From Flabesymbios commensalis (lineage: Eukaryota > Annelida > Polychaeta > Terebellida > Flabelligeridae), in assembly GCA_964017125.1 (NCBI GenBank), contig OZ024902.1, forward strand, positions 35,685,676 through 35,749,675: DNA of 64,000 nucleotides. Direction: 5' to 3'. The translations under genes and the position numbers were made by a program. Each line of letters begins with the position of its first letter. Positions within the stretch are counted from its first letter, which is position 1. Positions 52,501 through 61,739 of the stretch are shown one piece after another. The notes under the pieces were generated by a model. That model was given only the letters and a program-made list of their open reading frames with translations, was not told where the DNA came from and did not search any database.

Positions 52501-55500
52501 TGAAAGAATTTCACTATTGAGTTTTAATATAACTTGAATCATTTTACTCAGTGATTATAGATTGAAATTTACTGATTCTTTTCTGTCAAGTAGGCTTTAA
52601 TACGATTATCCATAGATATTTAAAAAAAAAACCCAGACATATCGGATCCAGCATTTGACTGACAGAGGGGCGCACCAAATTTTTATAAGATTTACTATTG
52701 ATCAGTAGGTCTAAGGATTGAATATTAAGTAAGCCAATGGCCTTGCTTTCTCAGACGTAAATTCGCCCACTATGTCGGCTACGTAGTGTCTTTGAGAGCA
52801 CGAATAATAGCTAAGCTGGACATTCTGTGATTGGTCATATGGGGGCCACCATTCAATCGCCACGGGGGGGGGGGGGGGAGGAGTGGAGTATTTTTGAAGT
52901 AAATATTTTGAGATTGAATTTTCATGAAATAAATAATTGTCTGAAGGACATGTTGTAAATATATATTTAATGGCCCTCAATTTTTTTTAGCCTTACAAAA
53001 TTAGAGGCTAGAGTGTGTGGAGGGGTTAAAAGATGAAATAACTATTATTTGTAGGCATACAGATCTATATCCATGAATTTTATTACTATGCCAGCTGCCA
53101 GACAGTATACAAAACAGGTAACCTTACACATGTAGGCTATAGCTTACGAAAACGTTATTTGATCATCATTTAAATGTGTTACCTGGTTACATGATTAGCT
53201 CTGATAGGCATAAATCATCCCAGCAAACATGAGAATATTGTTTTAATGTTGGGCCAGTGTCGTAGACGGTGCACCAACAATAGAATAACATTGGTTGAAT
53301 GCCTGCATGGGCTTTCACTCTTGTCACCAGTGTCATGCATCTCATTGTGCAGCCTACCATTTGTTTAACAGAGTACGGTGCAGGTACAAAAAGAGGTCGT
53401 TTAGAGTTAGCCCCATAACGTTGCTGAAAAAGAACTGCCACAGATTATAGTGCCCCCTCAAGGGTAAAAAAGTGGGATATTTCTTTGGGCGCTCATATCT
53501 AAGACTTGCCTTGACTTATCAGGTCAATAAAAGGTTATTTTGTATATATCGTACGCTCAGTTAATTTGTAAAAAAAATAGTAAAATGTTATTGGCTTTTT
53601 TTTCACCTTGGGGTGAATATCGATCTCATTGACTGCCTGATTGAAATAAGTTGATTTTCCCGGCTAAAACGAATGTAGTAGGCTAATTCACGGCTCCACA
53701 TCATCGCGGTATGGGCTCGTCCACGGCCAGTTTAGCGGCACTATAGTCATACATGTCGTGAATTTGCGACTGTCATTGAAAAGAGAAACATTTAGGCCTA
53801 TTGCAATTGTAGCCAACTTTCCCGGCGTTTTACGCAACATCACATAAAGAATAGAAGTCGTTATTTGGACTGCTAAGTACGCATACATGTAGGCTAGTCT
53901 GCTAACTTGTTGCTTCTTTTTTTGATAGGGTCATATTTTTTTTTACTCTCCCTTTAATGTGTACGCACGTGCGTACTGGCGTACGGCTGGCTACGCGCCT
54001 GGAGGACAATATTTACTCGGTCTACATGGTAAATAGACTGAACTACAAAGAAATATTTCAGTGCGCCGCATCACTTGAAAGTTATGTTTCTGAAATTTTA
54101 TGAAGATTGGTTGAAAGTTGACTGAGAAATCTACGAAATTCAGTCAAAAACAGTTTTGTGAATCCGGGTATAGTCTAAGTCTATTATCACTGATTATACT
54201 GAATTTATAGAAGTAATATACTGTAGCAGCACACACACATTTACAGAGTATTATTAGGACTTTATTATGCCTGAGTTTGTCTCCCATTTATGAGAAAGAG
54301 GGGTGCTGTGTGTGGGAAACGGTTGACATTTCTATACACCGGTCTCTATGAGCATCTGCAATATAACGTTTGAGGTCCCTAGGTTAAGTACTTTCGTGTT
54401 TAAAAAGTCTTCAGGAAAAAAAATATTCACGATTATATTCGTGGTTAAGAGCATAAAGGGTTTTGGTTGGTATAATGTTGACCCAGCGTCGCAGGTGGTG
54501 GCCCAAAATTAATAAACAACTGGGCCAATGTATCGTGTCATCCGGCTAGTGGCCTTTCGGGGCATAACGCTTCACCCGTATGGCAGTCAGAGCAAACAAG
54601 GGACAATCAAACAATTATGTTTCAATGGTAGGCCAGCGTCAAATACGATTGACCGTCATTGAGCCAGCAATGGGCTGCGACGCTGCCTGGCCCAACCTCG
54701 AACCGGTATTGAGTGGGTAGGCCTACATGGTGTGTACCAAGTACATCGTATACAGACGTGTACACTGACTTATCAAGCCTACACGTTGAAGATATACTTG
54801 TCTCGCTGGTTCTTTCAAAAATAATATCCTGGACATTTAGGATTCTGGCCCATGAGAAAAACCAATACAGCTATGTTCACAAAATATTAGGCAATTTTTT
54901 TGTCTAAAGCACTCAAACAGACTAAAGCCGGGCCTCGGAGTTCGGTAACTCCTTTTCTAGTTTTACATTAAAATGGACTTGATATTTAGCAGTGATCTGG
55001 GTTTAAGTAAGGTCGAAACAATCCTTTACACGGTCGATACCGGCAAAATCGTGTGGAAATCGCTGCAATATTGGTTGAGAAGTTCACCTTAGAAACGTAA
55101 CATTTGTTGCCGAAGCAGCACCACTTCTACATCAATTTCCCACTTCTACAATAAGAATTCTTGCTCGTTCACCCGGTTTGTATATGTATAATTAGGTAGC
55201 CCCTGTGACAGCGATGCGAAGTTACATCATACCTTAGTCCACTCACCATGTTTATAACAGTATATTTTGTATGTCACCTATCACCCATGTTTTGTCAAAT
55301 AAATTATCGATTGATTGATTGATTGATTGATTGATAGATTGATTGATTGATTGATTGATTAAGTATCTTCCTTCAGCATATCATGGACAAACTGCAGTTA
55401 CATAGCCATACAGATCCAAGTGAGCCTAACAGAGAGCCAGATGAGGTAGGTAGTGTGTCTTTTCCACAAATTCAACAAAAATGTCATTTTTAAAATGCAA

Positions 55501-58500
55501 TTGATTGTATATAATACGACAAGCAATATCAATGACCGAAAAACGTAAGATTTTTTCTCATGAAAAAGATAATACTTATAAAACTGAAAAATCAGCCATG
55601 TCAATTACACTTTTTATGCTAGCAAGTATATTTTACTTCTACTATTAAACGAAACGCAACGGTGGTGTCTTATATGCCTATATAGGCTACTTGGATACGG
55701 ATGTCATCTGGCTGTTCTCAATATGAATAACCTCTAATATAATAGTGATATATTTATCCTGGTTTTCAATTGAGATGAAAGTGAACGTCATCGAATATAG
55801 AATGTTAACCGACATATTCTAATTCAGCACACCCAAATTATGTAAAAACATAATTTTTTGTTACACTGCATCATGCAATACATCATTAGAACGGAAATTT
55901 AATTACCTTTAAAATAGTATATTGTGTAGATTTGTAAACTAGAATAGCAACGACAGACGTTTGCGTAACCCTACCCCCTGATTTTAGACAGGTTAGGGGG
56001 TAAAACGTATAAAGTTCGTCTCTATTTTTCTGCTGCGAACATCTCATTTCATGTTTTGGACATATCGAGTTGTGGGGGGGGGGGGGGGTCACGTAGGTTG
56101 GTTGTAGCCCATAGCCTAATTGCGACACACTGAAGGTCCTACACGTGTTGCCATGGCCATTTTACTCCCCATATCTATGGAAGATCTGTGGGACATTAAC
56201 AACGTCTAATAACAATCGTACACCAATTCGAATATGATCGGACGGTGCAGACTAATGCAAAAATGTGCAACTGTAAATTTTGTAAATATTACGAATTCAT
56301 TGTGACACACCACATTCAAATAGTATGATCATTAAATCTCCACCCACTATGTGGTGGTGGAGACTTACCACCCGCCGCCACTTGTTTCTGCTCTCACTCA
56401 AAAACCTCTACTCGGATAATTTCCAAATATTTACAGTATGCATACTGGTCCTGGGGAATTTGCCTGGTAAATTTTTTTTTTGCGTTTTTCAGTTTCTTCA
56501 ACAAAATCCAAGATGGCCGCCAAAATCCTATGGCGCAAGCTAGAGTTCAAATCGCTTCATCGATTTGTTTCATGTTTAGTTTAAAGGAAAGACCTTACCC
56601 TGGCCGTGAGCTGAAAAGCTTTTAGTGTGATTCTGATAATAAAAACTTTGATTTTTTTACGTTTTTGTATTTTAGCGGATATTTCTGTTTTGCTCATTTT
56701 AGCCATCATCAAAATTTGGTAATATAGCCATACACCCTACTCGGATTATTTCTAAATATTTGCAGTATGCATATTGGCCCTAGGAAATTTGCCCTGTAAA
56801 TTGTTTTCGGTGTTTTTCAGCTTCTTCAACAAAATCCAAGATGGCCGCCAAAATGCTATGTCGCTCTCTAGAGCTTGAACCGCTTTATGGATTTGTTTCA
56901 TATTTAGTTTAAAGAAAAGACCCTACTCTGTACATGTGGTGATTAGTTTTTGGTGTGATTCTGATAATAAAAACTATGATTTTTTTACGTTTCAGAATTT
57001 TAGCGGATATTTCATTTTTGTTCATTTTGGCTATTATCAAAATTTGTTAGTTTAGCTATACGCCCCTGCTCGGATTTTTTCTAAATATTTGCAGAATGCA
57101 TTATGGCCTTAAGGAATTTGCCCGGTAATTTTGTTTGCGTTTATCAGCTTTTTCAGCAAAATCCAAGATGGCCGCCAAAATCATATGTCACTGTCTAGAG
57201 CTTGAACTGCTTTATGGATTTGTTTCATGTTTGGTTCAAAGGAATATCCCTACCCTGGATGTGTGCTGATTAGTTTTTTGTGTGATTATGGTAATAAAAA
57301 TTTATATTTTTTTACTTTTTAGTATTTAAGCTTATATTTCAGTTTTGCTCTGAGAAAAAAGTCAGGTGAATTGTTTTTCTTTTTTCATTTTTTCAACAAA
57401 ATTCAAGATGGCTGACGAATCACATGCTACTCTGAAGGGCGGGGGCCCTAGGGTGGTGGTTAGCGCCGCTGCCTTTCACGCCAGAGTTCGGGGTTCGGTT
57501 CCCGGTCTCGGCGGTTTGAAAGAAACAAAAATGTTTCTTCCCCATCCACGTGTGAAAGTCAGTATTGTGGGGAGCCTCCGTGACCGAGAGGTAGCGTGCT
57601 CGGCCTCAGACCGCCAGTGTTCGAATTTCGAATCCTGTGTCTGGAGGACAATGTCATCTCAACATCCTCAGGAGGTTCTCCTGGCCCAGTTTAGCCTATA
57701 TGTGCACAAAGGTGGTCTAAAGCCCGATTCATTTCATTTTTTATGTTACTCTGAAGAGCTTGAACTGCTTCACCGATTTGTTTCAAGGAAGCAACTTACC
57801 CTGGCCATATGTTGATTAGATTTTGGTGTGATTCTGACATCACATTTTCACGTGGTTTACATAAAAATTTGGTGACAGTACTGTATTTCTCTATAATTAA
57901 TGTACTATGTGGGGCGGGTGGAGACGCAAGCTTTGCCCCTCAGGCTAATCTAGTTGATTGTTTGTTACATAGGATGGATATTACGATCACCATCGTGATG
58001 TAATGGAGCACCCAACCATGATGATAATGGAAAGAGCCAGAGCCGAAATGCCGGAAATGTGGCACCTTTTAAAAGATATAGTGAGTTGAAACCTTGGTTG
58101 AATTACATACATACTAGTAGCGTTAGCCCGTGCGTAAGCACGGATTGAATCAATGCCATCCTAATTTTGGGCCACAGTTTACAACACCCCCCCCCCCCCC
58201 CCACATTAAAGCGACACAATCAGGCTAAAAAATAACAAAATCGGTGATTTTATTTTAGCTCCTTAATATGACCATATGATGTAAACATGTCCATAGACTA
58301 GAACTGATTTTTTTAAAATTTTTTGTGCTGAGCATTTTACCAGTTAAGCGATATATAGAGACGAAATTCCCGTATTTCTTATTTTGGACATACATGTTCG
58401 AAATAAGAGAAACAACTTTTGCAGCTCTAGACTATGGACATGTTTACGTCATATGGTCATATTAAGAAGCCAAAATAAAATCACCGATTTTTTTTATGAT

Positions 58501-59145
58501 TTTATCCTGATTGTGTCACTTTAACCTAATATTGGACTTCGTTGTTTTTTGCGCACTCTGTAAGAGACGTGTAACCTACATGCATGGCTACATCCCAGCA
58601 AGCATGCGATGATCATGTGACGCAGGATTGGGTTAGGGTTGGGGCAGCGTCGAAGACGTTGGTCCAACATTAACCCAGCACTTTTGTCGACGCTTCTTGT
58701 TGACTGTCTGGGCTATCAGTGTACTGTACGCCGTTACCTTGCACATGCGCGCATATGTATGTCATTAGGTGAAGAAGTATATAATATTTTTGGCATTGGT
58801 GTTAATAATGACACAACAAGGGCAGTGGGGGTAACTGTTCAAAATAGATTTGGTAGCCTGAAACGCCCTGTTTTACCAAGTGCAATATTTTTTGAAAATC
58901 TGTATTACTTTTGAGATACTAAACTTTTTATTTTCAGTTAGGTAATCATTAATTTTTTAAAAATGTTTCATTTATATACTTGGAAAAAAACACGTGGCTA
59001 TATCACCTTGTACATAATAACGATTTTTGTTGCATCATAGTCAGGTCGTATATATGCAATAAATTTCTTACAGAATATGGTGAGGTCTGATGGAAGCCTA
59101 GACGAAAAAGCAATTAGGATGACATTACCAAAAGAATACAGTGAA
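34529..59145 (+). CDS. Gene 2 (5' part): secreted/ER protein with signal peptide, unrecognised, 6 exons visible
   Basis: Exons 34529-34585, 41874-41960, 44259-44336, 55377-55445, 57973-58080 and 59074-59145 give 157 residues. Every intron is phase 0, and there is no stop in any exon. Exon 1 is MDARIVVALYGLLTASFAK: a hydrophobic core and S-F-A before the likely cleavage, so the product should enter the secretory pathway. The mature part is acidic and His/Met-rich. Two places look like degenerate EF-hands: around residues 50-65 (HYFQTHTDVIHLSDLNDYL) and 135-150 (MVRSDGSLDEKAI). This is inference, as neither keeps the full DxDxDG loop. Because all exons are symmetric, a missed in-frame exon cannot be excluded. 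The 3' exons lie beyond the window or were not found after 59145. Confidence 0.7.
34586..37080. other. First part of gene 2 intron 1
   Basis: Noncoding AT-rich DNA. It holds a SINE at 35639-35870. No exon was recognised. Confidence 0.5.
35639..35870 (+). repeat. Dimeric tRNA-derived SINE
   Basis: Module 1 is gggtagtggctagcaccgct (A-box) and ggggttcgtgtcccggtctc (B-box). Module 2 is ccgagagatagtgagctcgg and tttgaatttcgaatcctgtg. The two are joined by a gtttgaaagaaacaaag-type linker. It lacks the full tail present in the copy at 57438. Confidence 0.75.
37388..37650. mobile_element. TTAA-type palindromic MITE inserted in the LINE, copy 3
   Basis: ttggcttcttaatttggcca on the left and atggacatatcaagaagccg on the right match the arms of the copy at 19060. 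It interrupts the LINE between its SPGVDDLST and NVIPLFKKGD segments, so the MITE is younger than the LINE. Confidence 0.7.
38317..40848. mobile_element. 2.5-kb non-autonomous TIR transposon with internal GTAACCCTAC motif array
   Basis: Perfect 34-bp terminal inverted repeats occupy 38317-38350 and 40815-40848: AT-rich outer bases, then GGTCGATTCCCACGAAAGTG and atgcat. Inside, a motif GTAACCCTACRAAT occurs about nine times in both orientations: near 38519 (+, one change), 38852 (+), 39192 (-), 39220 (-), 39541 (-), 39924 (+), 39944 (+), 40290 (+) and 40653 (-). No long open frame or transposase motif is seen. It lies inside the LINE fossil, within gene 2 intron 1. The superfamily is unknown; TATA-rich ends may hide a TA target duplication. 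Confidence 0.8.
41874..41960 (+). CDS. Gene 2 exon 2 (residues 20-48)
   Basis: Acceptor ctgtccag and donor GTG|GTGAGT, phase 0 in and out. It encodes LPDESIRVREFLEAIQGVV then SGQWFSDPYV. Codon use and clean splice sites stand out from the repeat-filled surroundings. Confidence 0.78.
42765..42817. repeat. Tight hairpin, 25-bp arms and 3-nt loop
   Basis: gccaaaaaacagtatctgct on the left faces agcagatactgctttttggc on the right, with one mismatch and loop gta. It is in gene 2 intron 2. The arms are shorter than a typical miRNA precursor. Confidence 0.85.
42984..43199. mobile_element. hAT-like MITE, about 216 bp
   Basis: The ends cagggtttccgccagg and cctggtggaaaccctg are 16-bp inverted repeats with one mismatch. 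CAGGG..CCCTG ends suit hAT elements. A possible target duplication is aatgaca / aatggca. Inside are C/G runs and an AT-rich middle, with no coding sequence. Confidence 0.7.
44259..44336 (+). CDS. Gene 2 exon 3 (residues 49-74)
   Basis: Acceptor atatttgcag and donor GCC|GTAAGT, phase 0 in and out. It encodes AHYFQTHTDVIHLSDLNDYL then SSEQQA, which resembles a decayed EF-hand helix-loop-helix. Confidence 0.78.
44815..44935. repeat. Inverted 'cccacttgaagttgtggg' repeat
   Basis: tccacccacttgatgttgtg faces cacaacttcaagtgggtgaa, followed by actcatatttgtttaattgg. Related decayed copies are near 15780, 18560-18660, 24130-24250, 26170-26230 and 31370-31480, often next to ggcggttaaagggttaa-like text. 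An old palindromic family. Confidence 0.6.
45180..45330. repeat. Dispersed repeat with an inverted copy at 54980-55160
   Basis: ggcaacaaatttcacgtttc and aaggtgaagttctcaaccaa here reappear inverted near 55070-55110 as ttggttgagaagttcacctt and gaaacgtaacatttgttgcc. The two copies lie within the same 11-kb intron of gene 2. Confidence 0.65.
45470..46620 (+). pseudogene. LINE fossil (CR1/L2-like): esterase-type ORF1 end plus endonuclease
   Basis: 45470-45960 holds shifted frames that look like an SGNH-esterase ORF1: VGTNDALNAPSDG, then VVLTPAYVPLMVYAVP, then DLTEDGVHLIRKVVKLKL (the C-terminal Asp-x-x-His block). From about 46140 an AP-like endonuclease begins: GIRLACHNVNRL, then GGGVVLYIENNIEYKRRVDL, then TIWVELKLACKHILL. 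CR1/L2-type LINEs are known for esterase domains in ORF1. Frames change several times and the RT is absent, so it is a dead 5' part. It is in gene 2 intron 3. Confidence 0.65.
46880..49100. other. Gene 2 intron 3, unassigned stretch
   Basis: No recognised element. An open frame of 83 codons at 48760-49011 (with LQWPVLKKYYSVIVVICDFH) has no family that I can name and lacks supporting splice sites. It may be a transposon remnant. Confidence 0.4.
49106..49567. repeat. 46-bp minisatellite, about 10 copies
   Basis: The unit begins gtctatggattttgtaaatc and continues aggttatagcctaggctgtg and catgga. Copies differ at a few sites (gcctagactg / gcctaggctg, tgcatgg / tgaatgg). It is in gene 2 intron 3. 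Confidence 0.95.
49752..50161. mobile_element. Foldback element, ~190-bp arms, copy 1
   Basis: The left arm runs agtcagattcacattaa, ctcagtcaattctcaacc, cattcatgtcgtgactaccc, gaccatttgact. The right arm carries the complements in reverse order (acatgttaaatggtctaact, gggtagtcacgacataaatg, ggttgaaaattgactcag, ttaatgtgaatccgat). No coding sequence. A solitary extra left end follows at about 50177. Confidence 0.85.
50330..50400. repeat. Palindromic family copy
   Basis: cccaatgctgttttaatgtt, the centre ggaccaacgtctgcgacgtt, and ccaacattgaaccaatattt. A decayed copy of the family at 15886. Confidence 0.6.
50727..51180. mobile_element. Foldback element, copy 2, with a nested insertion
   Basis: Arms match copy 1 at 49752: tcagtcaattctcaaccaat and gttgtgactaccctgaaatt on the left; gaaatggtctaacttct, ggtcacgacatgaatgg and gcaaattgactgagaaac on the right. 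The right arm is split at 51033-51110 by a 78-bp insert. Confidence 0.8.
51033..51110. mobile_element. 78-bp miniature element with 9-bp target duplication
   Basis: The ends tagttagcaag and cttgctaacta are perfect 11-bp inverted repeats. gaaaattgg stands on both sides (51024-51032 and 51111-51119), and removing the insert restores the foldback arm. A 9-bp duplication is typical of MULE-type elements (inference). Confidence 0.85.
51981..52038. repeat. 16-bp tandem repeat
   Basis: The unit agtcagaaggcccatt occurs three full times plus a partial (51981, 51997, 52013, 52029), with one variant, cccgtt. Confidence 0.95.
52348..54001. mobile_element. DNA transposon with ggggcgtagcc termini, 1.65 kb, non-autonomous
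   Basis: ggggcgtagccag at the left and ctggctacgcgcc at the right are inverted with one mismatch. gaggaca is duplicated at 52341-52347 and 54002-54008. tgtacgcac recurs near both ends. Such CAGGGGCGTAGCC-like ends occur in hAT-related elements of invertebrates (inference). No transposase is recognised. A younger palindromic copy lies inside at 53218-53310, and a G run sits near 52865. Confidence 0.7.
53218..53310. repeat. Palindromic family copy inside the 1.65-kb transposon
   Basis: ccagcaaacatgagaatatt, the centre ggccagtgtcgtagacggtg, and accaacaatagaataaca then gaatgcctgcatgg. It is nested in a nested element. Confidence 0.65.
54475..54720. repeat. Two adjacent decayed palindromic family copies
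   Basis: gttgacccagcgtcgcaggt / gggccaatgtatcgtgtc at 54478-54548, and aggccagcgtcaaatacgat / ccaacctcgaaccggtatt at 54595-54715. Confidence 0.5.
55308..55361. repeat. (GATT)n microsatellite
   Basis: gattgattgattga with one interruption, directly after tcaaataaattatcgatt. That arrangement is like the 3' tail of a LINE or SINE, so it may mark an old insertion end. Exon 4 of gene 2 starts 16 bp later. Confidence 0.9.
55377..55445 (+). CDS. Gene 2 exon 4 (residues 75-97)
   Basis: Acceptor tccttcag lies about 16 bp after a GATT microsatellite; donor GAG|GTAGGT. Phase 0 in and out. It encodes HIMDKLQLHSHTDPSEPNRE then PDE, an acidic linker. The preceding intron is 11 kb. Confidence 0.75.
56400..57850. 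repeat. Tandem array of a ~327-bp unit, 3-4 copies
   Basis: The landmark ccaagatggccgcc recurs at 56511, 56839 and 57166, and as a variant at 57406. ctcggattatttctaaatat recurs at about 56410, 56741 and 57068. The last unit has a short deletion and is interrupted by a SINE. It is in gene 2 intron 4. Confidence 0.88.
57438..57742 (+). repeat. Dimeric tRNA SINE, full length, with target duplication
   Basis: Module 1 has gggtggtggttagcgccgct and ggggttcggttcccggtctc. A gaaagaaacaaaaatgtttc linker follows. Module 2 has ccgagaggtagcgtgctcgg and gttcgaatttcgaatcctgt. The tail is ggttctcctggcccagttta, then ggtggtctaaagcccgattc and a T-rich end. atgctactctgaag (57424-57437) and atgttactctgaag (57743-57756) flank it as a target duplication with one change. 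It is the reference copy in this window. Confidence 0.88.
57973..58080 (+). CDS. Gene 2 exon 5 (residues 98-133)
   Basis: Acceptor gttacatag and donor ATA|GTGAGT, phase 0 in and out. It encodes DGYYDHHRDVMEHPTMMIME then a helix, RARAEMPEMWHLLKDI, rich in Met and charged residues. Confidence 0.78.
58130..58155. repeat. Short hairpin in 'gcccgtgcgtaagcacgg'
   Basis: ccgtgc and gcacgg close a 4-base loop after tagtagcgttag. It is probably the end of an old mobile element. Minor. Confidence 0.4.
58210..58520. mobile_element. TTAA-type palindromic MITE, best-bounded copy
   Basis: TTAA (58206-58209) precedes agcgacacaatcaggc, and cctgattgtgtcact is followed by TTAA (58521-58524). The inner arms, cttaatatgaccatatgatg and tcatatggtcatattaagaa, are complementary. 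311 bp, noncoding, 125 bp after gene 2 exon 5. Confidence 0.88.
58590..58700. repeat. Palindromic family copy
   Basis: catcccagcaagcatgcgat, ggggcagcgtcgaagacgtt and ccaacattaacccagcactt. A decayed copy of the family at 15886. Confidence 0.55.
59074..59145 (+). CDS. Gene 2 exon 6 (residues 134-157)
   Basis: Acceptor ttcttacag and donor GAA|GTAAGT, phase 0 in and out. It encodes NMVRSDGSLDEKAIRMTLPK then EYSE. The SDGSLDEKAI segment recalls half an EF-hand loop. No further exon was recognised to 64000. Confidence 0.75.
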
Positions 59146-61739
59146 GTAAGTAAGGCACAGTTCGTGTTTACTGACATTACCTAAGCATCACGCATTGACA
59201 TAATACCACCATGAACAGGGATGAACAAATAACAATTGTGGAAGCAATATTTACGATGCAAATAATGCACATAGTAGGCATGGCATAATCGTTCCGTTTA
59301 ACACATTTTAAAATAACTAATTGTTATTTATTAACTAATTGGAGATTCATCTTTCCATTATAATCGAGATAATAATATAGTCTTTAGCGATAAAAATAAT
59401 AAAAAATGATAAAAATAATTCGCGAAGAAAATGATAAAACATTTTCTAGAAGTTGAGAACCAGGAAAAATACCCTTCTTATCGAATTATTTAATACATAC
59501 ATATTGTGTAAATTTACATTCCCAAAGTAGATGACATAAAAATATATCTTTTAATTCTTCACTACAAAAAGTTCACATCATAATTTCTAACATACAATTG
59601 ATGTAGCCAAAATGTATTTACTAATATATATTTTATAGATATTCGAACTCAATTAATTTTAGTTTAGAGCAGAATAAATAGGAGAAAGCATTTCTTCCTA
59701 ATTTATATTTTTCGGTCATCACAAGATCTTCAATACATATTTTTAGTATTCCGCTGTAAATATACTTCTCTTTAATTTTTCCACAATCGACTATAGGCCT
59801 ACTTGTTTGATTCTTAAGCACCAGATTCATATTCCCGGAATATAATCGGTATCATTATATTATAAAAATAGTTTATTTAGCTGCCGAGCCAAACATGACC
59901 GAGTTTAAATAATCTATGTTATATGAACCCTTTATCTAATCAAAAGTATTACTGCACGGCCAGGGTCTAAAATCTACGGCACATTGTATACCAGTAGCGT
60001 TGTTTGAAGTAACACGTTTTCTAATGTAATTGTTTGCGTTGTTATTTTTACTCTTGAATTGTACCAGAAGAAAATATAATTTATATGGTTCAGTCTCAAT
60101 AGCTTCATCTCATAGTCGAAATGATTTATGATAAAGAGATTGTGAATATTTGTATTTTGTACATGCAAAAAGCTGTGGACATCTGAGTGCAGCAATTAAA
60201 TCTAGGATATTTTTGGCAAAGTATTGTTTAAATGTGACGCGCCACAACGGCACCCGATTTATGTCGGGATTTCAGATTTCGGGGAGGCCTCATTATTTAC
60301 CAAAAAACGATTTTTCGTCCAATTTTTTTCATGGCACAGATAGACAGTCCAACATGTTAACAATCAGTTGTCGAAATATTGAAAAGGTCTACAATATATT
60401 TGTATGTATAAAAAGCGATTTTATTCAAGCTTTTTTGTGTGGAAACTCATCAACCGGTGAGCGTCATAAAATCGTGCAAGCAAAACTTACCGATTGCTGC
60501 TCATAATCTAGCTGCCAAGACCCATATATTTTCGACTCGGAAGGCCTAATACCGAGATATATTTTGGGCTAAATTTGATATATTAGATCAGATCTTGCTG
60601 GGTTCATTTATAGCGGATCTGTAGTTGGAAGCCCAGGCCGTCACCATGGCAACTGGTCCTTAATCATCTTCATGTTACTCAATGTCATTCAAGGTCAATC
60701 AAGGTCATTAAAGGATAATTTTGTGACAAAACTGCAAAATTGTCTTAAATATTTGTTCTGGTGTTGATATACTAACGCAACTAAAACGTAAATTTGCTTA
60801 TATTATAATACCACAGCGATGGTTTGATAGATGGAAAATATACATTAATGTATAGAAATGTTCAGAGGAATTGGTCATTTTCTCTACTATAGAGCCGTTT
60901 TCAATTAGAAATATTTATCATATTGGGAAGAGCATATATATATCGACTGGCTATGTGAAATACAAAAAAGTATGTTTCAGATTTTCAGAGGAAACCCATG
61001 GGGAATGTTTTTCACATCACTGAGGGGCGTGTGTTCCTTTTGGAGGTCATAGCCTTTGACCTACGTTTTGACCTACATCTCAAAACCACAACTAAAATAG
61101 CATAGACACTAACCATCTCGTTTTCGGACCATATCTCGGAAACCCATTGGTAGATTACATTTATATTACACAAGCACATCATTTAGGGGCGTGTAGATGT
61201 GTCTTTTGGGGGTTCAAAGTCCATGCTTGTTGTAATATACATGTTTTTCACATTAAACGTGATAAATTATGTGATCATTTAATTATTTCACGCAGTATAG
61301 GGGTGATTTGAAGTTGATTTTGCACAAAAAAACTATTTGTAAGATACGCGTTGTCATGGCAACACATGCTTCAATATCGGTTATACTGTTAAAATAAAAG
61401 GCAACAAGAGTTTAATCTGTTATATTCTATAATGTCAAAATAAGAGGCAACAAAATATATAGTCTAGCTTCAAATACCCCCAAATTATTGTTTTCTTTAC
61501 CCAAATGGATTTTATAATGAATTTGGCAACATTGTAAAGATAAGACCGTGGGGTTCATTTCTAGCGGATGTAGCGTTGGCAGCCCTGGACGTCACCATGG
61601 CAACATCTCTATATATTAAAATAAACCGTGAACGAGATATGATGGATAAAGGTGAATGGCTGGGAATACCCATTCATTCTATAGGGCCTCGAATAGAAAC
61701 CTACATTCATCATTAACTATATCTGCGATGTATGATCGC

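Larger units (their letters stand above)
52192..54175. mobile_element. Foldback element, copy 3, split by a 1.65-kb insertion
   Basis: The left piece, 52192-52347, has gattttcgctgatttctt and catgaaatttcacacac. The right piece, about 54009-54175, has tttatgaagattggttgaaa, gttgactgagaaat and gtgaatccgg. Between them is the TIR element at 52348-54001. This is the third copy of the family in 4.4 kb. Confidence 0.7.

Noticed and set aside
57440-57510. Possible tRNA genes at 57440, 35640 and 24692
   Set aside because: A and B boxes are present, but the modules are dimeric, recur with a common tail, and one has a target duplication. They are SINEs, not functional tRNAs.
57366-57815. 149-codon open frame
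   Set aside because: It runs through a tRNA-derived SINE and its flanking tandem repeat; the boundaries match the SINE and its target duplication, not a gene.
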